From positions 1 to 64,000 of the forward strand of contig JADDOH010010850.1 in the NCBI GenBank assembly GCA_016648135.1: a DNA stretch of 64,000 nt. Direction: 5' to 3'. The notes beneath the pieces were generated by a model. That model saw only the letters and a list, made by a program, of their open reading frames with translations. It was not told the origin of the DNA and ran no database searches. Both the position numbers and the translations under genes were made by a program. This DNA comes from Agrypnia vestita. Its lineage: Eukaryota; Arthropoda; Insecta; Trichoptera; Phryganeidae. This document shows positions 22,581-32,985 of the stretch, one piece after another; the first letter of the stretch is position 1, and each line of letters begins with the position of its first letter.

Positions 22581-22653
22581 GGTTGTGTGGCACAGCGGAT
22601 AACACGTCTGACTGCGGATCAGAAGGTGCCGGGTTCGAATCCTGGCAGGATCA
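22581..22653 (+). tRNA. tRNA-Arg-like gene or pseudogene (anticodon GCG)
   Basis: A 73-nt unit. The anticodon arm is perfect (TCTGA, loop CTGCGGA, TCAGA) and the T-arm good (CCGGG-TTCGAAT-CCTGG). The acceptor stem has one G-G mismatch and two G-U pairs. The D-stem pairs poorly. A strong T-run begins a few bases downstream, as a Pol III terminator would. The wording around the anticodon resembles insect tRNA-Arg, but GCG would be an unusual eukaryotic Arg anticodon. The poor D-arm and odd anticodon favour a pseudogene or a SINE head, though no SINE body is seen. Confidence 0.55.
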
Positions 22654-22889
22654 AATTTTTTTTTTACGGTCGAGAATATTTTTTTTGTTGAAATTTTAAC
22701 TACAAATAATTTTTTTATGTAACAAACTAAATTAAACAAAGATTATTTTTTTATAATGTTGTATAAAAGTAATCAACACTGCGAGAAAAGAAGAGAGTAG
22801 GTACCTACCTATCGAACTGTGGTTTATTCCGCTCTGACTTATTAATCGGTTAGAAATTTTGAATAAATACTTTGTCTTAATTATATCTA

Positions 22890-23182
22890 AACTGCCCGTA
22901 ATTAAAAGTGGAAATTTACCAGATACAATTGACCGCGAAGCGGCTTACATAGGTATAGGTAAACAATTGTGTTTGCTGCACAGCAAACACATTTAGCCGC
23001 GAAGCGGCCACAATAGCAAAAATGGAAGTTTGCCAGATACAATTGGCCGCGAAGAGGCTGACGTAAGCATAGGTAAACAATTGGCCGCGCAGCGGCTATC
23101 ATTGGCCGCGAAGCGGCCACAATAGCCGCCCGCAGGGCCTAGCAGTAAGCAATCGGCGAGGCCGATTGCTTTCCTGCTAGTC
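22890..23182. repeat. Cluster of GC-rich hairpins
   Basis: At least four copies of GCCGC-GAA/GCA-GCGGC or close variants (22933-22943, 22996-23008, about 23084-23096, 23104-23118) plus a decayed one near 23046. It also contains GTGTTTGCTG/CAGCAAACAC (22969-22990) and AGCAATCGGC/GCCGATTGCT (23148-23170) nested in CTAGCAG/CTGCTAG. Two direct repeats of about 62 bp (22907-22968, 23020-23082) underlie part of the cluster. Confidence 0.8.
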
Positions 23183-23534
23183 TTAAATGATTTTTTAACC
23201 GCATTTGAGGGGTATAAAGCAAAGGCAACAATATACAAAAAATAAAATTTTTAAAGCATCACCGACGATCAGTAACTTTGAATGTACTGAGTTCGAGATT
23301 TTATAGGAAATATAGCTCTATCATTTCAAAAGTTATGTTTCCAAATCACTATTAAAAGCAAAGGCAGCAATGTCCACTTCGGCCAATCAACCCCCAAGGA
23401 TGTGTCATGTGACGAAATGGCCGCTTCATACAAAAGTGAGAGTTGATGTCGATTGATAGACTGAAACATCATAGAAACACATAGACAGCAGTATCAAAAG
23501 TAGAAATAAAAGGAAATTTGAGATGATTTTTTTT

Positions 23535-23700
23535 AAATAGAGATGCGAACACGGATTGTGTGTCGCACCAATATACCTACTATTCTCAAAAATAAGCTAT
23601 AAGAATAGGACTAACTTGCTGGTAGCCTGGAATAGGGCTCGAACCACTGACCACCGCATCACTAGGCAAGCGTCATGACCACTACACCAAAAAACTACTT
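23535..23700 (-). mobile_element. SINE-A copy, diverged
   Basis: On the minus strand it shows GTGGTCATGACGCTTGCCTA, B-box-like GGTTCGAGCCC and the GTGTTCGCATCTCTATTT end. It is more diverged than the other three copies. Confidence 0.75.
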
Positions 23701-23788
23701 TTAAAAACTTATTTCCAATAAGATATAGCTTTCATAGATTCCAGAGAAATTTCCTTGAGTAGTGATAGGTGATATGTATTTACCTCAG

Positions 23789-23822
23789 AAACACCTCAGT
23801 GGCATATGCCACTGAGGTGTTT
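23789..23822. repeat. Perfect 34-bp palindrome without spacer
   Basis: AAACACCTCAGTGGCAT is followed immediately by its exact reverse complement, then TTTTGCTG. No gene lies nearby. Confidence 0.9.
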
Positions 23823-24957
23823 TTGCTGCTTTGCTTTTATACCTCTCATTTCTTGACGCGAAAATCTCCATGATTTAAAAAAAAAATTTAGTTAAATCTC
23901 AGAAATTTTTCCCGACCGACTGGAAAATTCGCGACGGAAATTTTCTTCTCTGGCTCTCAACCAGTTCTTGATTGGATATTTTGCTAACTCTCTCACTCAA
24001 CTTACTATCCAACTGTGTTCTTAGAACATACTTTCACATAAAAATATTGTTCAAATATTTATGTAAGGTCTAATATTTATATTACGTCACCAATTTACCG
24101 CCTATGCCCACGCGACCTTCCTAAATTGAGCGAATCAGAAATCTACTTTACGCAATACGTAACTAATTTTGATTACAAATTATCAATAAATTTTTCTAGG
24201 TTCATACGTTTATTTTGGCGGAAAATGTTCATTCAACAGAATTTAAGTTATATCGTGGCTAATCGATACTCGATACCTGGTTGATACGCATGGCCTGCTG
24301 TACACTTAGAATTCGCTACCAAAACCATACATCGACTGCCATCCCATGTACTTTTAGCTGTTTGATATTTTGATAGAAAATGTTGGGATCCGATGGCCTA
24401 GAGAGAGCATTATTGCAGTGGAAAATGAGAAAGAGCTCATTTTAAAGAATTTTCATTACACTTTTCATGTTAGATTAAATTACGCGGAAAAACCATAAAA
24501 CATAAAAGTTTTTGATAATAATGAAGAGAAATGCACATAAATACAATAGACCATAGATTTTTGAAGCAAAATTATAATTTAACTTTAATTAAACTGAAAT
24601 TTAAAAAAGCTAACCTGAAATGGGTGGATGCTGTTTGTTTGACACTGAAAAATTCTTCTTAATGCTTAAGTCTTTTTTTTTACCGATGCAACACTATTAG
24701 TTCATAAGTGCTACTTTCAACCATGCCTGTGTTTAAATTCATGTCAAAAATTATATTAAAAACTCCCAAATTATATAGACATGAACTGACAGAAATTCCT
24801 TGTTAATGCAGTGGTTTTGCGGCTGGTTCTACTTAGTTTGAGTTGTTTAAAAAAATTACTACGAGCTTGTAAATTTTGAAACAAGTATAAAAAATAAAAA
24901 TATAAGAAATATAATGCCTTAATAAGTCGCGCTTTAATACAAGAGGACGCTTTTACT
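23823..24957. other. AT-rich stretch, nothing recognised
   Basis: No coding or repeat relationship is supported. Confidence 0.4.
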
Positions 24958-25290
24958 TAAAGAGATTCGATTTGGAACGAAATTATAAAAAACTAACCCA
25001 TAAAAACCAAGTTTTTATTATACTCTCTTCCTCATTGAAACAGGTTTCGCGCCTACTCCACGCGTCGGCCTCGAAAATTAAACAATATATAAATCGATAA
25101 AATTTCGAAAAATCCAAAATTATACTATACTTAATTTTTAAATTTGTTAGATCACTTTTATCGTCGCCACGAGTCTGCCTGCAAAGTTTCAGTTCGATTG
25201 GTTCACGGGAAAAGGGTTAAAAATCGATCCAAAATTTATTCAGCAGACAAGCAGACAAGCAGACGCTACGAGTTAAAAGAAAGGGAGTAA
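24958..25290. repeat. Interspersed repeat R, uninterrupted copy
   Basis: The minus strand carries, in order, the CTGCTTGTCTGC start, TGGATCGATTTTTAACCCTT, GCAGGCAGACTCGTGGCGAC, AAACCTGTTTCAATGAGG and TTTTTATGGGTTAG. It serves as the empty reference for the SINE-B insertion at 15628. Confidence 0.75.
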
Positions 25291-25575
25291 TAAAGGTCTG
25301 TTGTAAAAATACAATTTGTTTACTGAGAGATTTAATGATGCAAGAAGAAATGCATTATAAATGTGTCTTAAATATATGCGAGGGGGATATTCTTCCGCTG
25401 CGTCCAGTTTTCTCGCCTAAAGAAGGGGTTTAGTTCAGCTCTATACAATTTTATACGCTGTGCATATTAAGTTAATGTGATAAACTATCAAATGCAAACA
25501 AATATTTCGTAGCAAAAAATGATCAAAATCGTATAATATTTAAATCAGCCATTTTTTTCAAAGCAAACTTACTAA

Positions 25576-25720
25576 GGCCCGGTTGTTTCAAGTTCGATCA
25601 AAGTAAGCGCTCGATCAAAGCATAGATTTTTACGAAAACGGATCGTCTGATTGGTGGAGAACGTAAAAATCTATGCTTTAAAAGAACGCTTACTTTGATC
25701 GAACTTGAAACAACCGGGCC
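25576..25720. mobile_element. PIF/Harbinger-type MITE, TAA target duplication
   Basis: Terminal inverted repeats GGCCCGGTTGTTTCAAGTTC extend inward to TAAGCG over about 33 bp and continue with gaps (GCATAGATTTTTACG). TAA flanks both sides (25573-25575, 25721-25723), the 3-bp duplication typical of PIF/Harbinger transposases. Confidence 0.85.
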
Positions 25721-25820
25721 TAAGAAAACTTTTGAGGAAATTTGTGCTAGTTTGTTGAGACTTAGTCAACTGATAACAAATATATAGGTACCTACTGTTG
25801 TTATTACTTTATAACATCTA

Positions 25821-26319
25821 TACAGGGTTATTTGGAAAACATTAATAACCTCGCGGGACTATATTCCTGCCATGTTATGAGTCGCAAATGTTCAAGCAGC
25901 CATGGCCTAATACCAAAGTTTGCATTATTTTCAATATTTCTGCCTTATTTTTTACGAAACGTTGAACTATCATCACATTAACTTATATCGATTATGAAAA
26001 ATTCATTCGTTTCAATACAAGTTTAATAAAATGACGTAAAACCTTGCATAAATTTCAATTGGAATTGGAAGGTTTTTATTATTTTATTTGACTTTTATTA
26101 AAGGGAATGAATTTTTCATATTCGATGTAAGTTACTGTAATGATAGGCCTACGTTTTACAAAAAATAAGTCAGAAATATTGAAAAAAATGCAAACTTAGA
26201 TGACGCATATCTCCATAACTATTGATGCTTGCTGGACCATTTTCGATTTATGAGTTAATAATGATTAAAGCAGGAATGTAGTCTTGCGAGGTTATTAATG
26301 TTTTCCAAATAATCCTGTA
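25821..26319. mobile_element. Palindromic MITE P2, TA target duplication
   Basis: Termini TACAGGGTTATTTGGAAAAC and a near-complement (26300-26319) are flanked by TA on both sides. The inner part shares with P1 the CATATCTCCATAACTATTGA and TTCATAATCGAT-like segments, although the outer 60 bp is unrelated to P1 apart from TACAGGGT. Confidence 0.8.
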
Positions 26320-26633
26320 TATGATCGGTATGTCAGATACAAAATTTTGCATTTATTTAAATAAATTTTCGTATCTTTAAAAGTTCAGATGCGGTTTATA
26401 AGCATCAATTATTTATGTTTATAAATATTTTTATTTTTACTGGAAACGTGAAGATTTCGTGATTTATTCGTCTTTGGCTTCGTTCTTGAGAAGAAAATTA
26501 ATGCAAATGCAGTTATGAAAAATTCAAGTACTAGCCTCGGAGAGCGCCAGACGCTTCAACCACCTAATTTTGTATTCTGCATTAATTAAAGAACATGTAA
26601 ATGCGCTCACGGGGGTTATGGGTTAGCCGCTGA

Positions 26634-26697
26634 CTTCTACTAGTACTGGTAGAAGTATGTCCAGAGGTGGCGCCCAAGTTGTGCCACCTCAGGACAT
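26634..26697. repeat. Two adjacent hairpins
   Basis: CTTCTAC/GTAGAAG (26634-26655) is followed by ATGTCCAGAGGTGGC/GCCACCTCAGGACAT (26657-26671, 26683-26697, two mismatches). They abut SINE-B. Confidence 0.75.
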
Positions 26698-26885
26698 ATT
26701 TTGTTTCGAGATCTTTTTTTTTCAACGTTCAACAGGCCAGGAGGCCCAATAACAGAAGCGAAACACATCACAATAGACCCAGGCTTGAGTAAATCACATA
26801 GATCAATTGTGACCTCATCGGGAATCAAACCCGGAACCCTCGGTGTGGGAGGCCAGTGTCGTACTCGCTGGACTACGAGGGCCGG
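26690..26885 (-). mobile_element. SINE-B copy, full head
   Basis: Minus strand: tRNA-like head GGCCCTCGTAGTCCAGCGAG, A-box to B-box (GGTTTGATTCC) spacing as in a tRNA, then CTCATGAGG-type body and the GGGCCTCCTGGCCTGTTGAA end. It gives the 5' part missing at 15628-15755. Confidence 0.75.
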
Positions 26886-27035
26886 CTTAAGGTATTTAGA
26901 GAGTAGAAGTAGTTTTTATTTTATTTTATTACTGTCACCGTATTTCACGGGTTTTTCTTATCCATATTAAAATATCTTGCAAAACTGCATGCACGTGGTT
27001 TATGTGTAAGAATATATTTGATAATATTGTCACGT

Positions 27036-27289
27036 GCTAAGAATGCTAGAGGAACGAATACCAGGAAGGATCTTCCTGGCAACCCTGGAAGGAAGACAGC
27101 CGGTGGGTCGCCCCAGATCATGATCTTGAGCTGGGAGAAGCAATGGAAAAATGTGTATAAAAACAGAACAGGTCTAGATTGGTTGACTCGTGCAGAAGCA
27201 GTGCAAGACAGGGGAACATGGAAACACCGAGTCGAGTGTTTGAGCCCCCGACCCTACTAGGACAAGGGGATGTAGATGATGATGAACAC
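27036..27289 (+). pseudogene. LINE ORF2 tail abutting an LTR
   Basis: One frame reads RMLEERIPGRIFLATLEGRQ, PVGRPQIMILSWEKQW and LTRAEAVQDRGTWKHRVE to a stop at 27260, an insect endonuclease/RT C-terminus. It stops against the LTR that starts at 27290. Confidence 0.65.
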
Positions 27290-27755
27290 TGTCACGAGAT
27301 GCTAGAACCTTTCACTTTAAAATTGGAAATTACTAGAAGGTTCTGGGATGGTTCACCGAATTCTGGAAGCATCGAGAAAGCGACATGAACACGGGCCTAA
27401 AAATGCGAGGGCGCCGCGCTGCGCGGAATAATTGTTATTGTTGAAAGCGGGCTAACGCCATAGAAGAGAAACAGTGCGGCGGCTCAGAGTGTCGGTAGCG
27501 CGCGCGTGTTCCAGCGACAGTAAATCAAGAAAGTATCTACCGACGTGTGAGAAATGATCTATATTAATCAGAGCGACACAAATAGTGAAATAGAATTTCT
27601 AGATATACGTAGAATATTGTGTCAAGTGCTAATTACGAAATTTAGTGTGAATTTAAGAACAGATTAAATTCGTGTCCCGTGAATTAGCGTAGTAAATTAA
27701 AGTTTGAATTGTTTTTAGTGTTTCGATTGCCTCCCGCAGCCACGACACTGTGACA
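27290..27755 (+). mobile_element. Solo LTR, second copy
   Basis: Begins TGTCACGAGATGCTAG and ends CACGACACTGTGACA, 466 bp, alignable with 8602-9081 (shared GCATCGAGAAA, GTGTGGCC/GTGCGGCGG and TTGCCTCCCGCAGCCACGAC segments). Flanks do not show a clear 4-bp duplication, so a rearrangement or imprecise end is possible. LINE fragments abut both sides. Confidence 0.75.
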
Positions 27756-27769
27756 TTATTATATTTTTT

Positions 27770-28100
27770 ACATATCAACACATTACAGTTAATTTCTCAC
27801 AACACATTGTAATATTTCATTAAAATTCTTTATATTTTGTTTTTTCCGGTTTAATTTTTTAGTTTGTCCGGTAGTTTGTTAAATAGTTTAGGAAGTTCAC
27901 AGTTTAGTTCGGTCTCTGTAAAAGTTGTTTGTTTTATTTTATTTCTAGTTTTTAGTTGTTATTTGTGCCGTATATCTGTTTTTTGCTATGCTGTATTTTA
28001 AATATGTCCTTTGCGTATTCTTCCAATGTCTGTTTGTAGTGAAGTTATTTTTGTGTTTGCAAGATTTTATACATTTTAAATAGCTTGTCAGGCTGGTCCT
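27770..28100 (-). pseudogene. LINE ORF2 tail (minus strand)
   Basis: The minus strand reads TKITSLQTDIGRIRKGHI and ELNCELPKLFNKLPDKLKN with several stops, the L-F-N-K-L-P signature of LINE tails. Decayed. Confidence 0.55.
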
Positions 28101-28125
28101 TACGTATTTCTTTTTTATTATTTAA

Positions 28126-28245
28126 TATCTTTGAATTCAGAGTCAATACTTAAAAGTGTTATTTTGTTCTGAAAATTACGCATTTAAGGCGTACCTTAAA
28201 CCTTAAATCACTACTCGGTGTTGACTCCGAATTCGGGCCTCATAC
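28126..28245. mobile_element. MITE with GAATTC-AGTCAA termini
   Basis: GAATTCAGAGTCAATACTTA at the left and the inverse GTTGACTCCGAATTCGGGCC at the right, with an inner inverted pair ACGCATTTAAGGCGTACC. The same family, interrupted by a PLE fragment, lies at 43672-44408. Confidence 0.65.
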
Positions 28246-28859
28246 TTTCACATATTAACAAAGCATTTTGATGCAAATCACTAACGCAAGTGTTCTATAG
28301 ATAGCAATCACTAATAATTCTAGGCGCAAAACATTTATAAGAAATAAATAACTTTGTATAATATAATATGTGTAATTGTACCCACACAAACTAACTTTGT
28401 ATATATGTAAGATCACGAAACTATGGAAATGAAAGTGAATGATTTTATGACATATTTTACATCCCATTTACGTTATATCATAATGATATTATACATACTG
28501 TTCACACAAAAAAAAATTAACTTTCAAATGCTAAACTTGACGCATTCAAAATTAGACGAAGTAGTTAAATAACGTATAAATAAATAAAATTAAGATATCG
28601 TCGCTGTATATATTATAAATCCTATGTTACGTTTAGAACATTCTGAGATGAATGAATCAATTTGTCAATTTTTCATATTAATAATGGAGATATACTAAAA
28701 AAAACACTGCCGTTCATCTGGGAAGTCTGCCTAGTAATTATTTAAAATATTTTTTATAAATCTAGTCTGTGCAATTATTTTTAAAACAGTTTTATTCGTT
28801 TATCTCAGAATGTACTAAAACTTCACATAGGATTAATTATATATAGGTACAGCAACGAT
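28246..28859. other. AT-rich stretch, nothing recognised
   Basis: No coding or repeat feature is supported. Confidence 0.4.
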
Positions 28860-28940
28860 ATATTACAGATGTCTCATAGAGACGAAACTATTTTTCATGC
28901 GGGAAAGTTGGTATGGAAGACTTTTTGGGTGTTAATTTAT
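28860..28940. mobile_element. FB1 terminal fragment
   Basis: Starts with the decayed palindrome GTCTCATAGAGAC, then CGAAACTATTTTTCATGCGG and GTATGGAAGACTTTTTGGGT. Truncated. Confidence 0.65.
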
Positions 28941-29084
28941 AATAAATAACAAATAATAATATTCAAGAACACACTCGTATTATGAAGTTGCAATTTTTTC
29001 AGAAATAAGTTCTGTGAAATTTAAAACCAAATTTATTAATTAATTAGAAAGACAGAGAAAAATCACATCAACGAAAAAATATTT

Positions 29085-29305
29085 AACAGAATGTTAGTAA
29101 ACTTAGTAAAAACCACTAACAGATTTACGGTCTACCGGTTTCGAGACGTACCCGTCTCTTCGTCAGGACCAACACTACACTACTATATTCACAACACTGT
29201 ACACCCCAACCATAGTATTGTAAAACTATCACCACTATTGATCACATGCGTGTTAATCTTGTCAGACACAAGCATGCACTGATGCTATAGCATATATAGC
29301 CTACT
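29085..29305 (-). mobile_element. PLE-derived insertion, 12-bp TSD
   Basis: A 221-bp unit matching the minus strand of 56030-56270, carrying one hammerhead-like motif and no protein-coding region. It is flanked by a perfect 12-bp target duplication (GAAAAAATATTT). It may represent a minimal mobile unit of the PLE terminal repeat. Confidence 0.75.
29129..29170 (-). ncRNA. Hammerhead-ribozyme-like motif
   Basis: Minus strand: GGTC/GACC stem I, CTGACGA, extra A, stem II GAGACG-GGTA-CGTCTC (perfect), GAA, palindromic ACCGGT as stem III and A at the cleavage position. Identical in layout to 56169-56210. Confidence 0.55.
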
Positions 29306-29405
29306 GAAAAAATATTTGGCTGCTACCGGGATTTGAACCACGGATCTCCTCCTATACGGGGAAGGCGCGTTATCCAATTACGCTATAGTGGCCTCCTACA
29401 TTTCC

Positions 29406-30115
29406 GTGAATATATCGACCATATCTAGTCTCATTTATTAATTTATTAACACATATTATCTATTTTAGAGCAATCCACTTTTCTGGTACGGTAGGCACAA
29501 ATTAATTTTAATTTTTGGACACATTTGATACAACACACAGATATTATATTCAAGAACACATTACTATTGTGAAGTTGCAATGTTTTCAGAACAAAGTTCT
29601 GTGAAATTTAAAACCAAATTTTTTATGTCGCACTTTCCTAAAAAACGCCGTATTCACTTGCTTTCAAATAATTTTATTTGAATAAATACTACTACTTTGG
29701 AAAAAAAAAAGTTTGTATTTAACAGAATTGAATTATGGAAATTCGCAAAATAAATGCTTCAATCAACGATGTTTCGTTTATGTTTTGTTATACACCCAGT
29801 ACTGTCAAATATAAATTACGAATTTAGGACAAGTAGACATTTTTCACTTTGTTTTTAAACCCAGGCAATTGACTTTTTGTCTTGTGCCAAGTAAGTTAGT
29901 GAATAAACGAATAAGGAATTAATGAGAGATATTAATTAATAGGTAAAGTGTATCAGGGTGGCAATTGAGATAATGTCTAGACGCGCAAATCTCTAATAAA
30001 AAGAGTTGTATGCCCACTACTTGGATCAATTGTGGTATAATTAACACCAATCACTGAAATTACATAGATCAGATTGATCTATTGGAACATGTACAATACT
30101 ATCTTCTATACCTAT
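29406..30115. other. AT-rich stretch, nothing recognised
   Basis: No coding or RNA feature identified. Confidence 0.4.
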
Positions 30116-30189
30116 AAAACTCAATGTCTGTCTGTCTTTTCTCTATACAAATCCACACCGTTTGTCCAATTCGATTCAAATTTTGCATA

Positions 30190-30660
30190 TTTGGAATGTG
30201 TATTTGATTACACATTTTTATCGATTGTTGCGCGGTATGATCGACAATACTGAAATTATGCAGAGCATTGGTTTGTATGTTCCTGATAATTACCTTTGAC
30301 ATCGTCAGCATAGATTGTTTCACATTCCAATATACAGGACCAACCTGCCGATGGTTATGCTTGTTGGAAAAGCTACAGCTATGCTCAACAAGATCGCTTT
30401 GGATATTGATATATTCCATGTGTCTGAGGGGGTTTTCCGAAGCAGGATTCTCCTACACCTCTGACCAGATTGTACAGGTCACTTTTAATTGGTTAATAAT
30501 AAATTGTTATTTTAATATACAATATGTATATGTGTGTGTATATATATGTATGTATATATATGTGTATATGTATATTTTTAGATATAAATTCATAATATGT
30601 ATGCATTAAACATAAAGTTTGTAATGTACATATTATGTAAAAAATAAAAATTGAATTTAA
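30190..30660 (+). pseudogene. LINE tail, sister of the copy at 6236-6935
   Basis: The plus strand carries, with stops and frame breaks, LITHFYRLLRGMIDN, MQSIGLYVPDNYL, HRQHRLFHIPIYRTNLPMV and a final EGVFRSRILLHL, matching the minus-strand LINE at 6351-6815. A TATG/TA-rich 3' region (30525-30600) and an A-rich end near 30640 follow. Confidence 0.8.
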
Positions 30661-30664
30661 TTGT

Positions 30665-30890
30665 ATTGAATTGACTACTTATGCTTTAGGACTCGGTGGG
30701 TAACATAGGCAACATTTCCTCCCTATTATTTTACCCCTTCCCCTCCCCTGATATATTTTTGACGAAAATCTGTACCTTATTCTTTAGGACTCGACGGGTA
30801 ACATAGGCGACATTTCCCCCTATTCTTTTACCCCTTCCCTCCCCGTGATATATTTTCGATGCAAATCTGTACCGTTCGACCGATCGGACT
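30665..30890. repeat. Two tandem units, period about 100 bp
   Basis: CTTTAGGACTCGGTGGGTAA... and CTTTAGGACTCGACGGGTAA... start about 100 bp apart, and each contains ACCCCTTCCC and GATATATTTT. A related CTTTAGGAACCGGCGTG segment closes the SINE-C region at 41720 and 58050. Confidence 0.65.
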
Positions 30891-31797
30891 CAAAATTTGG
30901 AAACTTATTATTTACTGAAGTCTCAATTAAAACCTCAAAAATACAGTATTTTATCTCGTCACATTGGCGGGATCAACGCGATTTATTCGTAAATAATTCA
31001 CGTAAAAAAATAAACTTACATTCAATAAAATGTGTTTTCTTACAAAAGGATTTTATCTTTAAAAAGTATTTGGAAGATACGTATTTTGTATCTAGTGTTT
31101 CAGATACCATTCCAGAAAGTTATTTGTATCTGGTATTTGAAATATTTGATTTTAAAGTATCTTGCATTTTGTATTCCAGATACTTTGTATAGGATGTCTT
31201 GTACATCACTGTGAATTAGTATAGTCATGGTAAAAAATATTATCTTGGTGTGCGTGTTTCACTTAACACCTACGCGCCCTGCACACCTACATACGCCCAT
31301 TGTAAGTTCAGTAATAGGAGCTTAATCTGTTTGGAAAGTCAGCCCTGCGAGCACCATTAAACCATTAGAAGTGTCTATAGAATTTTCCCACACGCGGGGC
31401 TACACAAACGGGATATGACAGATTATCATCGTAAAAGTAAGGGTGGCCACTCACACAAACACTGTGGGTGGATTCTGCGTCACAACTACCCCCGAATATC
31501 GAGACAAATGGACGGGATATGGACGCCGATGATCAAAACATACGCATATACATTATACGTGTTTTTACGTTACCCCTTCACAGAATATGTTTTTCTGGTT
31601 TGAAAAAAATATTTAAAAATTTTGCGATACGACAATGACTTCGTCCGCTCATCTCTTTAAAAAATATAGATGCAAGGTAAATAAATATGTTGAAACTTAT
31701 TCTTAACATTTTTAATATTTAAAGCATTATCTTTGTGATCAGACATTTTAACAAAATTTTATTTATATATATTATTGCCGCGAAAAATTACTTTTTT
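30891..31797. other. AT-rich stretch with degenerate GTATCTGGTATTTGA-type repeats
   Basis: Between about 31060 and 31190 the sequence is built of imperfect TATTTTGTAT/TATCTGG words. The ORFs over it (up to 115 codons) are low-complexity and probably not genes. Confidence 0.45.
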
Positions 31798-31960
31798 TCT
31801 ACCGGTTTAGAGACGTAACCCGTCTCTTCGTCAGGACAACCACTACACTAGCATGTAAATTTCATCACACACCACAACCATAGTATTATTTACACACCAA
31901 AACCACCATAAAATACTCTTCACACGCGTTTTACTCTAACTAAAGGCCAACATGTACTGG
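31798..31960 (-). mobile_element. PLE terminal fragment, decayed motif
   Basis: The minus strand matches 29085-29305 and 56030-56270. The hammerhead-like motif (31798-31838) has CTGACGA and intact stem II but TAA in place of GAA and no stem I partner, so it is predicted inactive. Confidence 0.65.
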
Positions 31961-31974
31961 GAGCTAGCGAAGGG

Positions 31975-32410
31975 AAAAACTACATTTCAAAATGAAGACT
32001 ACAGCACACACACGTTCACCAGTTTGAAGACCACAAAGTGTACACTACATTTGTAGTAAAAACTACATGAAGTGAACTAATTGTAGTACTAACGAAGTGA
32101 ACTAATTGTAGTACTAATGAAGTGAACTAATTGTAGTAATAATGAAGTGAACTAATTGTAGTAATAATAAAGTGAACTAATTGTAGTATTACAAAATTGT
32201 AATGACCTACAAGAAGTGCTTCTTGAAAAGTGTATTACTAGAACATTTTCAAAACCATTGGGGGGGGGGGGGGTCGTTTCAGTTTCCAAGAATTTCTACA
32301 TTTATCTACATCGACTTCCCAAAAATTTCACATAAAAAGTAAACTATTTGAAGTATGTACTCATACTTTCAATAACTTTGAAGTGTGTGTACATGAGTGC
32401 ATGTTCATAA
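31975..32410 (+). repeat. Repeat family with an internal 25-bp minisatellite
   Basis: GAAGTGAACTAATTGTAGTA units start at 32069, 32094, 32119 and 32144, with a fifth decayed one at 32169, spacing exactly 25 bp. A run of 14 G lies at 32260-32273. The whole region is repeated on the minus strand at 42421-43040. Probably a non-autonomous DNA transposon; termini are not defined. Confidence 0.75.
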
Positions 32411-32469
32411 TTTTTAGTGGTTATATGCTAACATAAATAACATTTTGTTACAATGTTGAAACTTATTAC

Positions 32470-32640
32470 AAGGTGCCTCGTACCTAACAGAAAAACTACG
32501 AGAGAGCCTTCTTCATTCAATTTTGAATAGATAATATTCTTTACACTATAGGTGAAATATCTTTTTTACATGTTTACATTTTTTTTCAATATTTCTGGCT
32601 TACCTTTTGTAAAACGTTAGACTATCATGAATTTTCAGAT
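32470..32640. mobile_element. Partial element of MITE family P
   Basis: Shares AGAAAAACTACGAGAGAGCC-like and TTCAATTTTGAATAGATAAT segments with 48225-48430, and CAATATTTCTGGCTTA with P1-P3. Truncated. Confidence 0.5.
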
Positions 32641-32985
32641 GTGATATCTAAAAGTATGAAAAGGGGAGTTGAGAGGGAGTCAGGAGAAATGCAAAAGAAT
32701 AATGTAATTCGTGATGTTTAACCGGCGCGACGAGAACAGTGTGGCCATATTGTTGTATATTCCAGTGATAGCAAATAAATAAAGTACCTGCTGGCGGGCG
32801 AGAAGTCTTTCTACGTATGAAAAATGAATAGAATGTTCGAGAAAGTGATCGGTGCAATAGAATCAGTTGTGACTAGATTAGTGCAAATTAAGAAAAGTGT
32901 TATAATAATTGTGTGGAATATTCTAGAAACATTTGGTTACTATAAATTTAAGAACGGTGTTAATTCGTGTCCAGAGACTTGACAT
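32641..32985 (+). repeat. Diverged LTR-like fragment
   Basis: Contains GAGAACAGTGTGGCCA, GTGTGGAATATTCTAGAAAC and AATTTAAGAACGGTGTTAAT, the order seen in the LTRs at 8602, 27290 and 40110, ending near TTGACA at 32983. The 5' end is unclear. Confidence 0.55.

Larger units (their letters stand above)
29035..29405 (-). mobile_element. SINE-D copy split by a PLE fragment
   Basis: The minus-strand head GGCCACTATAGCGTAATTGG with B-box GGTTCAAATCC (29318-29395) and the tail at 29035-29084 (AGACAGAGAAAAATCACATC) are the two halves of the element that is uninterrupted at 49675-49860. The gap is filled by 29085-29305. GAAAAAATATTT flanks the insert (29073-29084, 29306-29317). Confidence 0.75.

Noticed and set aside
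23789..23830. Rho-independent terminator (palindrome plus T-run)
   Set aside because: Eukaryotic context, no upstream gene, and the T-run is short.
30845..31192. 115-codon ORF
   Set aside because: The second half is built of degenerate TATTTTGTAT/TATCTGG words. Low complexity rather than a gene.
32069..32190. CRISPR-like regular repeats (25-bp spacing)
   Set aside because: Units are contiguous without unique spacers, and the genome is eukaryotic. It is a minisatellite.
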